Part shown: positions 1-6,281 of the stretch, in pieces
Numbering within the stretch: the first letter of the stretch is position 1
Layout of the letters: each line of letters starts with the position of its first letter
From: Gammaproteobacteria bacterium
Lineage (GTDB): Bacteria; Pseudomonadota; Gammaproteobacteria; SZUA-140
DNA length: 8,364 nucleotides
Direction: 5' to 3'
Assembly (NCBI GenBank): GCA_026982145.1
Contig: JALSHQ010000390.1
Location: 1 to 8,364, forward strand
Position numbers and translations under genes: made by a program
The notes under the pieces: generated by a model
Seen by the model: only the letters and a program-made list of their open reading frames with translations
Told to the model about the DNA's origin: nothing
Databases searched by the model: none

Positions 1-501
1 ATCGTCGAAAACGGCCTATTTGAAATTGATGGCACTAAAGAAAAAAAACCTCTCGACTACCATCAAGATGATCGAACTAACATATCAACAGATGAGTTTT
101 TGTCACTATTTGGGACACAGGTCAGACCACGCCCAAACCGAATTACTGACATCGATTACCAGCTCACTAGCGATTCCTTGAAACTTGTTCTTTCACTGCA
201 TGAGCGCCCTGTCTATACCCTTAAACCCTATAGTGAGCCATCAAGAATTGAGTTAACACTCGCCAAAACATTGGGCGACCTTGAAATTAACCGCCACACC
301 AGTATGGCCGATTTTATCAGTGACCTTACCTCAACCCGGCATAAAGGAAGCCTTGTACTACAAGCCCAACTTTACGAGACAACAGAAGCAACGAGCAAAG
401 TTATACGGAAACGAGGTAAACAGGGATATCAATTAATCATTAACATACAACGAATCTACCCTTGGGAAACGGAAGCAGCCATTCCAAAAATTGACCTATA
501 A
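1..501 (+). CDS. C-terminal part of a protein with an AMIN-like domain (5' end outside window)
   Basis: The frame is open from the first base to the TAA at 499-501, giving 166 residues, so this is the 3' part of a longer gene. A TTG at 100 could in principle start a 133-residue protein, but the frame has no stop before it and I see no convincing ribosome binding site. From about window residue 57 the pattern is a beta strand (LKLVLSLHERPVYTLKP), then a Pro-Ser-Arg-Ile segment (SEPSRIELTLAKT), a linker, a second strand pair (GSLVLQAQLYE) and a last strand (YQLIINIQRIYP). This order resembles AMIN domains, in which hydrophobic strands alternate with a conserved P-x-R-hydrophobic-hydrophobic-D stretch. 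AMIN domains sit in amidases and secretins and bind cell wall or envelope partners. The usual Asp after the P-x-R stretch is absent, so the match is only suggestive. No amidase or secretin domain lies in the visible part. The product may be a periplasmic or envelope protein. Confidence 0.55.
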   Translation: MVENGLFEIDGTKEKKPLDYHQDDRTNISTDEFLSLFGTQVRPRPNRITDIDYQLTSDSLKLVLSLHERPVYTLKPYSEPSRIELTLAKTLGDLEINRHTSMADFISDLTSTRHKGSLVLQAQLYETTEATSKVIRKRGKQGYQLIINIQRIYPWETEAAIPKIDL

Positions 502-568
502 AACCCTAACTCAATGTTTTTTAATAGTTATTTAGCCACCAGTATGTGACCTGATTCTCAGAAACTCA

Positions 569-593
569 CCCAAAACTAAGGCATAGTTTGGGG
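569..593 (+). other. Imperfect hairpin in the leader of the Sel1 gene
   Basis: An inverted repeat pairs CCCAAAACTA (569-578) with TAGTTTGGGG (584-593) around a 5-base loop, with one A/G mismatch in the stem. It lies about 35 bases before the Sel1 gene start and 68 bases after the previous stop. No T run follows on either strand, so it does not look like a standard intrinsic terminator. It may be an operator or an mRNA leader structure. Confidence 0.45.
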
Positions 594-614
594 CGTCGCT
601 TAGCCGCCTTCATT

Positions 615-620
615 GGGAGA
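615..620 (+). promoter_or_regulatory. Ribosome binding site deciding the Sel1 gene start
   Basis: GGGAGA lies 6 bases before the ATG at 627. This supports that ATG over the in-frame TTG at 588, which would add 13 residues in front of an otherwise clean signal peptide and would start inside the leader hairpin. Confidence 0.65.
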
Positions 621-626
621 ATTATT

Positions 627-1001
627 ATGCGAATCAAAACGCCTCTTCTTGCCACACTGCTTTGTGTGGGCGCTTTCAACATCAATGCAGACCCATACAA
701 CAATGCAGTCGACTCCGCCATTGATGGAAATTATAGCGCTGCATTTTCATACTGGATGCCACTTGCTAAGGCGGGAGACCCTCGCGCACAATTTAATATT
801 GCTTTGATGTATCACGGTGGCTTGCATGTTAATTTCGATGAACCTGCCGCACTTGAATGGTACCTGAAGGCCGCTGAGAATGGCGTTACTGAAGCGCAAG
901 AATATTTAGCCGCAGGCTATCAGGAGGGATGGTTTGGGCTGCCTGTTGATAAACAGCAATCAAACTACTGGCATAAAAAAATAGGCACATCCAGGCTATA
1001 A
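627..1001 (+). CDS. Small secreted Sel1-repeat protein
   Basis: This 124-residue protein begins with a short basic n-region and a hydrophobic core (residues 1-21, MRIKTPLLATLLCVGAFNINA), followed by DPY, which is a typical Sec signal peptide with cleavage after Ala21. The mature part carries Sel1-like (TPR-related) alpha-alpha repeats. Residues about 50-83 run GDPRAQFNIALMYHGG, then DEPAALEWYLKAAENG. Residues about 84-120 run VTEAQEYLAAGYQEG, then a WFGLPVDKQQSNYWHKK stretch. Sel1 proteins are protein-binding scaffolds, and with only about two repeats this one probably acts as a small periplasmic adaptor. The binding partner cannot be read from the sequence. The preceding gene is on the same strand about 125 bases upstream, with a hairpin in between, so co-transcription is possible but not shown. 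The following gene is convergent. Confidence 0.8.
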   Translation: MRIKTPLLATLLCVGAFNINADPYNNAVDSAIDGNYSAAFSYWMPLAKAGDPRAQFNIALMYHGGLHVNFDEPAALEWYLKAAENGVTEAQEYLAAGYQEGWFGLPVDKQQSNYWHKKIGTSRL

Positions 1002-1029
1002 AATAGGCGTTATAGTCAAACCCCAATCA

Positions 1030-1067
1030 TTTCACTCAGCACGCACACATAACGCGGCTGGGTGAAA
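1030..1067. terminator. Long hairpin between convergent genes, possible bidirectional terminator
   Basis: TTTCACTCAGC (1030-1040) pairs with GCTGGGTGAAA (1057-1067) over 11 positions with one G-T pair, and an inner CGC/GCG (1042-1044 with 1054-1056) extends the stem. It lies between the stop of the Sel1 gene (1001) and the stop of the convergent HDOD gene (1072). The 3' side on either strand lacks a proper T run, so it is not a textbook rho-independent terminator. The location still favours transcript-end formation or 3' end protection for both genes. Confidence 0.5.
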
Positions 1068-1071
1068 AACG

Positions 1072-1929
1072 TTACACTGCTTTAGGCAAGAATAGCTCGA
1101 TTGCCGCACTAAACTGCACTGCGGCCTCCTCTTTAATATCCTCAATGATGAGTTCGGTCACACCAGTCACCGCGATCGCAACAGGATCTGCTTTAGCCAC
1201 AATGTAATCTTCTTCCTTACTATTCTCATCCATCTCAACATTGACTGCAATCACATCTGCTATGTGAACAATGCTGGCGCCGAGCGGTGAGAGTTCCGCC
1301 TTACTTGGCTCGTGGTGGAATTCAGTCGCATCAATAATCGTCTCAGGCAGACGCCAATCACGCAGGAGCTCGCCGCCAACCTTGGCGTGATCAAACCCCA
1401 TGACCTCCTGCTCCGCTTCATGCAGCGGCACGGCGCCATCATTGGCCCTTAATTGAGTCTCACGGGACATCTCAGGCAATTTGTTCAGAATAATCAGCTG
1501 GCCAATGTCGTGTAGCAATCCTGAAACAAAAAATGGCTCGGTATGTAACGCATTGCACTTTGCAGCAAGCAGGCGTGCCAACACACCACAGTAGAGGCTA
1601 TGACTCCAAAATGCATGTATGTCGAGCTGCTCACTTGGCATGTGTGAAAAGTTATTAATAACAGAGGTCGCGAGAATCAAGTCACGCAGGCCACGCGTGC
1701 CAATAATAGTGATGGCTCGCGAGACGGTATCAATTTTTGACGGAAAACCATATAGGGGGCTGTTGGCTATTTTTAGTAATCTTGCTGTCAGCGCTGGATC
1801 CTGGCTGATAAATCTACCAATATCTGATGCTGATGAGGATGGATCGTCCACCATTTCATTTATTTTGATAAAAACTTCGGGTAGTGTCGCGAGCTTGACC
1901 GAGCCTTTGATTAAATCGACCGCTTCCAT
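1072..1929 (-). CDS. HDOD domain protein
   Basis: This 285-residue protein is almost entirely an HDOD domain (HD-related output domain). The N-terminal half has the usual LATLPEVFIKINEMVDDP opening (13-30), ISQDPALTARLLKIANSPLY (41-60) and the SRAITIIGTRGLRDL segment (70-84). The HD part shows FWSHS (108-111 plus Ser), the HDIG-type signature LLHDIGQL with His140-Asp141, FDHAKVGGELLRDW (179-192), EFHHEP (203-208) and VHIADV (221-226). Most metal-site positions of HD domains are therefore present, although HDOD proteins are in general not known to be active phosphohydrolases. Family members act in bacterial signalling, often around cyclic-di-GMP, chemotaxis or twitching, as stand-alone proteins or fused to receiver domains. 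This one has no receiver, EAL or GGDEF domain. The ATG at 1929 is supported by GAGGGAG 9 bases upstream. A separate promoter in the 192-base gap before it is likely, but I could not place one with confidence. Confidence 0.9.
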   Translation of the reverse strand: MEAVDLIKGSVKLATLPEVFIKINEMVDDPSSSASDIGRFISQDPALTARLLKIANSPLYGFPSKIDTVSRAITIIGTRGLRDLILATSVINNFSHMPSEQLDIHAFWSHSLYCGVLARLLAAKCNALHTEPFFVSGLLHDIGQLIILNKLPEMSRETQLRANDGAVPLHEAEQEVMGFDHAKVGGELLRDWRLPETIIDATEFHHEPSKAELSPLGASIVHIADVIAVNVEMDENSKEEDYIVAKADPVAIAVTGVTELIIEDIKEEAAVQFSAAIELFLPKAV

Positions 1930-2121
1930 TTCTCAATACTCCCTCTGGTAATCTTATTATGTTTCTTCATGGCAGCCACGCCTATTCATATGGCTATGCC
2001 AATAGCTTATCGCCAAGATCTAAACATTCTTTAAAATGAAGTGCTAACGAGTTTTACTCGCATAGAGGCACACTGAAAAAAACATAAATAAGCCCTGTGA
2101 ATACATCATTCAATCAGCGGG
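1930..2121. other. Intergenic region before the HDOD gene
   Basis: This 192-base gap lies between the stop of the solute-binding protein gene and the HDOD start. It holds the HDOD ribosome binding site (1938-1945), an imperfect palindrome TGGCTATGCCA (1991-2001) and a short hairpin CGAGT-TTT-ACTCG (2048-2060). Neither repeat is followed by a T run that would make it an obvious terminator for the solute-binding protein gene. CATAAT on the minus strand could be a -10 element, but no good -35 element is at the right distance. Confidence 0.35.
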
Positions 2122-3456
2122 TCAATTCGTAACTTCAGCCTCTAGGTTTCCTCGTTCAGACTCAAATTTATTGAGCCCTTCATCTATCATATGAACAGCA
2201 GAGCTAAGAGAAACATCAACGGAAGCGCCATTTTTAATCCGAATAAGTGCTTTATGAAATGCATCACTCATCACGGGGTAGAGCGGCGACTTTAGTTGGG
2301 AGAATATTGTTCCATTCTTTTGCTCTTCAACAACCTCAGAGAGCGACAGCTTATCATTAAGAAAATCAAAACGTGCAAGTGCGCTAAAGGTTGCAGGCAA
2401 AACTGCATTCGCTTTCGCAGCTAACAACACCTCGTCAGGCTGAAGTAAAAACTCCAGAAAACGCATCGCTGCTTGCGTGTCTTCACATGTACGTGTGACC
2501 CCCCATCCCCAGACATGCTGTGTGCGACGGCTGCCAGCCCCAAAATCAGGCAATGGCACCACGACAAGATCATCACCAAATGTCTCTTTATAACGCCTAT
2601 ATTTTTCTAAGCCCCCCCATGAGAGCGCGACTCGAGCATTAAGAAATGCTTGGCCATCAACATTCCCATCAACATAGCCGTCATTTATCCATCGTTGAAT
2701 ACGCCCTAAAACAGCCCTGTTTTGGGCGCTATTTAGCACTGCCGAGTTTTTATACGGTGGTTGCTCATCAAGCATCACCCCGCCGCCAGATAACAATATG
2801 GGGTGAAACATTCTGGTTAACGACTCTTTTTTCTGGTTAAGGCTCAAGTCAACGGCTGCAGAATAGTCCCCCTTTTTAACCAGCTGTTCGAGTAGCCCTT
2901 CAAACTCTTCTATATTCCAAGCCTCCTCGGAGACAACCGGGATACGGTACCCCACAGCCAGAAGTGCGCTTTTTCTGGCATACATCACCGGGCTATTGCT
3001 TACTGTGGCTAGCGAGTAGAGACGCCCATGGTACATGCCTTGTTTAAATGCAGCCGGTAAAATATCAAGGCGGGTGGTTTCAGTTAAAAACTTGTCCAGC
3101 TTAATTAAAGCACCACGCTCAGCGAAGTTGGCTAGGTAAGCGCTATTAAGTTCAATAATGTCCGGCAATGTGTCGGTTCTAATAGCAGCATCTATCTGTG
3201 CGTTGTATGTTCCTTTTGGCACTGAGATTAGCGTTATTTCTATTCTGCTATGTATTGCGTTAAAGCGCGCTACTTGATCTTGCAATAGTAGCAGGGCATT
3301 TTTATCCCCGGTATGAACCCAGACATCCAGTTCACTAATAATGGATTTTTTGCTCACAACCTTTTCTTGGCGATCACACCCCACGAGCAACCAAGAGATA
3401 GATGTCACCAAGAGTGAGCAAACCAGTAAACCAGAGAGACTTCGGTTTTTAATCAT
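2122..3456 (-). CDS. Extracellular solute-binding lipoprotein, family 1 (sugar-type)
   Basis: From the ATG at 3456 this is a 444-residue protein with a lipoprotein signal: a basic n-region (MIKNR), a hydrophobic core and the lipobox LVGC with Cys27 as the lipidation site. Asp28 at the +2 position is, by the Lol rule known from enteric bacteria, a signal for retention in the inner membrane, which fits a membrane-tethered binding protein. The mature part has the family 1 (MalE/UgpB-like) pattern: DVWVHTGDKNALLLLQDQVA and RFNAIHSRIEITLI (44-77), DTLPDIIELNSAYLANFAER (95-114) then GALIKLDKFL, LYSLATVSNSPVMYARKSAL (146-165), a later RVALSWGG segment, VVVPLPDFGAG and AAMRFLEFLLQPDEV. Length is normal for the family. 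An in-frame TTG at 3474 would add six residues, but neither start has a good ribosome binding site and a stop lies directly before the TTG. No ABC permease or ATPase gene for import is nearby, so it is an orphan. It could supply an importer encoded elsewhere or feed a sensor. The substrate is unknown. Confidence 0.85.
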   Translation of the reverse strand: MIKNRSLSGLLVCSLLVTSISWLLVGCDRQEKVVSKKSIISELDVWVHTGDKNALLLLQDQVARFNAIHSRIEITLISVPKGTYNAQIDAAIRTDTLPDIIELNSAYLANFAERGALIKLDKFLTETTRLDILPAAFKQGMYHGRLYSLATVSNSPVMYARKSALLAVGYRIPVVSEEAWNIEEFEGLLEQLVKKGDYSAAVDLSLNQKKESLTRMFHPILLSGGGVMLDEQPPYKNSAVLNSAQNRAVLGRIQRWINDGYVDGNVDGQAFLNARVALSWGGLEKYRRYKETFGDDLVVVPLPDFGAGSRRTQHVWGWGVTRTCEDTQAAMRFLEFLLQPDEVLLAAKANAVLPATFSALARFDFLNDKLSLSEVVEEQKNGTIFSQLKSPLYPVMSDAFHKALIRIKNGASVDVSLSSAVHMIDEGLNKFESERGNLEAEVTN

Positions 3457-3512
3457 CCGCAGATAATAACGCAATCATTTTGAATATCATAAAACCTTTT
3501 TTCACCCCAAAC

Positions 3513-3540
3513 GAAAAACCCCTTCCATTAAAGAAAGGGG
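3513..3540 (-). terminator. Rho-independent terminator of the ankyrin gene
   Basis: Read on the minus strand, CCCCTT (3540-3535) pairs with AAGGGG (3524-3519) around a 10-base loop and is followed at once by TTTTT (3517-3513). It begins about 28 bases after the stop of the ankyrin gene and ends about 57 bases before the start of the solute-binding protein gene. This indicates that the two same-strand genes are separate transcription units, at least in part. Confidence 0.75.
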
Positions 3541-3568
3541 CTTGCAATAAATCAACTCAGTGTTTTAT

Positions 3569-5362
3569 TCACTCACCAACAGCACCACCTGCCAATAGCC
3601 GCTCGATTCGTTTAAATCCATGCTGCTTTGCGGCACCCATGGCAGTCTCTCCAGTGTTAGATGAGAGCCGAGAGTTTGCACCATTTTTTAATAAAATTGC
3701 CGCAATTTCAGCGTGTCCACCTCTTGAGGCGTAAATCAATGCAGTCATGCCTCCGATTGAAATATCGCGATGCGAATTAGGCTCTAGTTTTTCTATCGCA
3801 TTAACTTCAGCATCATGCGCTATTAATGCCTCAACAATTTGTTGATAACCATTTCTAGCAGCAATCATTAATGGCGTACGGCCGATATGATCATATAAAT
3901 TAGGATCAGCCTCATGTGCCAGCAGAAGCTCGACCACTTTGGCATAGCCTTGTTCAGAAGCTTTAAAAAGTGCGGTAATGCCATTATCATTTTGAAGATC
4001 AGTCTGAGCACCCGCCTTCAACAGCGTCTTGATTGTTTCGATGTGCCCACCGCTCGCAGCCTCAATCAACAATGAGGGGCGTGTCTCTTTTTTATGGATA
4101 CGGACAATGAAGCGGTCAACCTTTCTTTCAACCTCAGCTCTATCCGGATCTGCCCCATTATCAAGCAATAGCGCCATAAGGTCTGCATTTCCATTGCGTG
4201 CAGCAATCAGCGTGGGGGTCTCTTGTTTGCGATTAGCCACTGGAATCTTCGCGCCCTTTTCAATCAAGTAGCTGGCAATTTCAATCTGATTTTTCTGTGC
4301 CGCCAGCAGCAGCGCTGTGTCACTACGTGAAATAGCTCGAAGTAACTCTCGCTCTTTAAAGCTCACGCTAGCACTAGCAATCCGCTGCTCTTTAAGCCCC
4401 CACGGGACATGATTAACATCAGCACCACCCTCAATAAGTGTGCGAGTGATATCTAAATTCCCGTAATAGACGGCTGTCATTAACGGGGTGATGCCCGTGT
4501 TTTTATCTCGATAATTGGCATTAATCGATTGCTTTAACAGCGTTATGGTTTTTTCCAAGTCACCAATCTTGGCCGCCTTTACCAGTGCATCTTCACTGGA
4601 GAGCGCGGCATAATGCGTTTCATCTCGTGCACCAGCTTTTTTCAGTAAATTAACAATATCGGTATGCCCCAACCACTGCGCAATAGTCAGCGCAGTATCG
4701 CCATTGGCGCGTGCTAAATTTGTTTTAGCGCCGTGCTTCAAAAGTGCAGCGGTGATCAAACCCCAATCGCCCTTTGCTCCTTTTAACCCGTACTGAGCAG
4801 CAATCATAAGAGGAGTGCTACCACCGCCCTCTTTAAGGGGGGCTTTTTTCATCACGTTTGCCTCCGCGCCTTTTGAAAGTAAAAACTCAATCATCGGCAA
4901 GCGCCCATGTTGCACCGCACTAATAAGCGCTGTCTCACCATCACGCTTGCTTAGGTCAACTTCACCACCCGCATTTAACAGTAGCTTGGCAATAGCGAGG
5001 TTTCCATGTGTAGCCGCATTCATCAGCGCCGTTGTGCCATCTTTGCTTTGGGCGTTTACATTGGCCTGATGCTCAATTAATCGTTTAAGAATTGATTGCT
5101 GATTTGCAGCTGCAGCTACCATTAATGCGGTATTGCCCAGCTCATCTACCAACTCAATATCTGCCCCCCCATTAAGCAAGTTGATAACCGTATCTTCATG
5201 CCCAAAACGTGCCGCGAGTACAAAATGATGCCCTTCCATTGAAACGGTGGCGTTTGTGTTAGTGGCTACCTCTTCCGCACTAACACTCACCGAGGCAAGC
5301 GAAATAGCACTGCACAATATAATGGGCGCTATTCTGAAGGATGATTTTGCTAATATTTGCAT
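3569..5362 (-). CDS. Periplasmic ankyrin-repeat protein (about 15 repeats)
   Basis: This 597-residue protein starts with a Sec signal peptide (basic KSSFR, hydrophobic IAPIILCSAISLA, cleavage after SVSA at residue 29). The rest (about 42-597) is nearly all ankyrin repeats. I count about 15, starting near residues 42, 75, 108, 141, 181, 220, 255, 289, 346, 380, 427, 460, 493, 536 and 569. The clearest have the G-x-TALMxAAxxG core and LLxxGADxN turns, for example DGTTALMNAATHGNLAIAKL near 108. Repeats are interrupted by inserts near 171-180, 192-200, 318-345, 408-427 and 523-536, two of them basic. Ankyrin repeats bind proteins, so it is probably a periplasmic scaffold or inhibitor; no catalytic domain is seen. 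The ATG at 5362 is chosen because GAGGAG lies 6 bases upstream and a signal peptide follows directly. The frame stays open for another 55 codons upstream, but that segment holds the control region. The partner is unknown. The receiver gene is divergent. Confidence 0.9.
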   Translation of the reverse strand: MQILAKSSFRIAPIILCSAISLASVSVSAEEVATNTNATVSMEGHHFVLAARFGHEDTVINLLNGGADIELVDELGNTALMVAAAANQQSILKRLIEHQANVNAQSKDGTTALMNAATHGNLAIAKLLLNAGGEVDLSKRDGETALISAVQHGRLPMIEFLLSKGAEANVMKKAPLKEGGGSTPLMIAAQYGLKGAKGDWGLITAALLKHGAKTNLARANGDTALTIAQWLGHTDIVNLLKKAGARDETHYAALSSEDALVKAAKIGDLEKTITLLKQSINANYRDKNTGITPLMTAVYYGNLDITRTLIEGGADVNHVPWGLKEQRIASASVSFKERELLRAISRSDTALLLAAQKNQIEIASYLIEKGAKIPVANRKQETPTLIAARNGNADLMALLLDNGADPDRAEVERKVDRFIVRIHKKETRPSLLIEAASGGHIETIKTLLKAGAQTDLQNDNGITALFKASEQGYAKVVELLLAHEADPNLYDHIGRTPLMIAARNGYQQIVEALIAHDAEVNAIEKLEPNSHRDISIGGMTALIYASRGGHAEIAAILLKNGANSRLSSNTGETAMGAAKQHGFKRIERLLAGGAVGE

Positions 5363-5368
5363 CAGCTT

Positions 5369-5374
5369 CTCCTC
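5369..5374 (-). promoter_or_regulatory. Strong ribosome binding site deciding the ankyrin gene start
   Basis: GAGGAG on the minus strand lies 6 bases before the ATG at 5362-5360. It fixes the start at the signal peptide and argues against the upstream in-frame ATG at 5527, which has no comparable site. Confidence 0.8.
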
Positions 5375-5452
5375 AATAATAATTCTATTTCCAGCATTGC
5401 AAAGTGTAACGTTGGCCATCCGTGGCGATTGTGCTGGATTGACCTTGAAGCT

Positions 5453-5519
5453 CAATATCACTGAATAATAGACTATTACACTCAAGATCGACAATAAAAG
5501 CTTCCAAAGCAATATCACT
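5453..5519. repeat. Two direct copies of a 10-base motif flanking the ankyrin promoter
   Basis: CAATATCACT occurs exactly at 5453-5462 and 5510-5519, 57 bases apart, and the first eight bases recur at 5656-5663 just before the receiver gene. The first copy overlaps the expected transcription start of the candidate ankyrin promoter. The second lies about 15 bases beyond its -35 element. That placement suits binding sites for a regulator, but no regulator is identified. Confidence 0.45.
5465..5494 (-). promoter_or_regulatory. Candidate sigma-70 promoter of the ankyrin gene
   Basis: On the minus strand, TTGTCG (5494-5489) serves as a possible -35 element and TATTAT (5470-5465) as a -10 element, 18 bases apart. 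The match to consensus is 4 of 6 and 5 of 6. It would give a leader of about 95 bases before the ATG at 5362. Confidence 0.4.
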
Positions 5520-5520
5520 T

Positions 5521-5543
5521 TAACCACTCATTAAAAGTGGTTA
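5521..5543. other. Perfect 8-bp inverted repeat in the divergent control region
   Basis: TAACCACT (5521-5528) and AGTGGTTA (5536-5543) are exact inverted copies around a 7-base spacer. On the plus strand TTTT follows, which gives it a terminator look, but no plus-strand gene ends here. It adjoins the second copy of the 10-base motif, so an operator is the likelier reading. The rest of 5544-5684 holds the receiver gene's ribosome binding site (5672-5677) and a short imperfect palindrome CGCAAGTGCG (5595-5604). I could not place a receiver-gene promoter with confidence. Confidence 0.5.
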
Positions 5544-5684
5544 TTTTGCTATCACACTGACTTTTGAGCTAAAGAGTGATTGTCGGCGTGATTACGCAAG
5601 TGCGCGCTTAATATTACCTGCTAATTGACGATAGAGAGAAAGAAGCAGGATGTTTCAATATCATAATAGACAAGGAGCGCCAAG

Positions 5685-6254
5685 ATGAAGCTGATGATTG
5701 TCGATGACGACAAGGATATTCTCATATACCTAGAGGGGATCGCCAAACGTTTTGGTGTGCAATATGAGGCATTTCTAGACTCTTCACTTGCGCTCGAACG
5801 CTTTTCTGAAGAGCCCACTAAATTTAATGCGGCAGTGCTCGATGTCTTTATGCCCGAACCCGATGGCATTGTGCTGGCGAAAAGAATGCTCGAACTTAAT
5901 GGGAAAATGCGCTTCCTCTTTGTCAGCGGACTCAGTGACCCTGCCAATGTAAATTTCATCATGCAAAAGGGAGACTACCTGCATAAACCCTTCTGGTTTG
6001 AAGATGCTGCTATTCGCATCAAAAACTTAATTAGCCTCGCAGAAAAGGCGACTGAACATCACGACCAAAACAGGCTCAATGAGATCACCACTAAAGCCGT
6101 CGAACTGGCAGAGATTTCATCATGTAAAGAGCCTTATTTCCTTGCCGTGCTTGCTGCCAATAAACTGCACCTTCCCGTTAATGACTACCCCGAAAGTTTC
6201 TGGGAGTTAACCGCCTCGGAGATCAAGCGAAAAACTCAGGGAGTCAATGGCTGA
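5685..6254 (+). CDS. Response regulator receiver protein with unassigned C-terminal region
   Basis: This 189-residue protein has an N-terminal receiver (REC) domain at about 1-118. The acidic pocket is DDD at 7-9, the phosphoacceptor is Asp53 in AAVLDVFMPEPDG, the switch Ser is Ser81 in FLFVSGLS, and the conserved Lys101 is in LHKPF. All residues needed for phosphorylation are present, so it should be an active receiver. The last 70 or so residues are predicted to be mainly helical (AEKATEHHDQNRLNEITTKA, then EISSCKEPYFLAVLAANKLH and a YPESFWELTASEIKRK stretch). They match no DNA-binding, GGDEF, EAL or HD-GYP output domain that I recognise. Output may be by protein contact. No histidine kinase gene is in the window, so the input partner is encoded elsewhere. 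AAGGAG at 5672-5677, 7 bases before the ATG, supports the start. The gene is divergent from the ankyrin gene and convergent with the exporter operon, with 27 bases to the permease stop. Confidence 0.88.
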   Translation: MKLMIVDDDKDILIYLEGIAKRFGVQYEAFLDSSLALERFSEEPTKFNAAVLDVFMPEPDGIVLAKRMLELNGKMRFLFVSGLSDPANVNFIMQKGDYLHKPFWFEDAAIRIKNLISLAEKATEHHDQNRLNEITTKAVELAEISSCKEPYFLAVLAANKLHLPVNDYPESFWELTASEIKRKTQGVNG

Positions 6255-6281
6255 AAACTTTAGTAGGCAGTGCTGAGTTAT

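Noticed and set aside
588..626. TTG start for the Sel1 gene adding 13 residues
   Set aside because: The start would lie inside the leader hairpin and has no ribosome binding site, whereas the ATG at 627 has one and gives a clean signal peptide.
4029..5069. Plus-strand frames across the ankyrin gene
   Set aside because: They arise from the repeat-derived codon pattern of the opposite strand; none has a ribosome binding site or recognisable domain.
5363..5527. A 55-codon in-frame extension of the ankyrin gene with a hydrophobic N-terminus
   Set aside because: It lacks a ribosome binding site, overlaps the candidate promoter and the 10-base repeats, and would put a second hydrophobic segment before a proper signal peptide that has GAGGAG 6 bases ahead of its ATG.
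5625..5655. TTGACG as a -35 element for the receiver gene
   Set aside because: No acceptable -10 hexamer lies 16-18 bases downstream, and the A/T-rich CATAAT further on is too far away and too near the ribosome binding site.
5621..5984. Minus-strand frames opposite the receiver gene
   Set aside because: They are mirror frames of a clear receiver domain and their products have low-complexity Ser-rich or odd composition with no family match.
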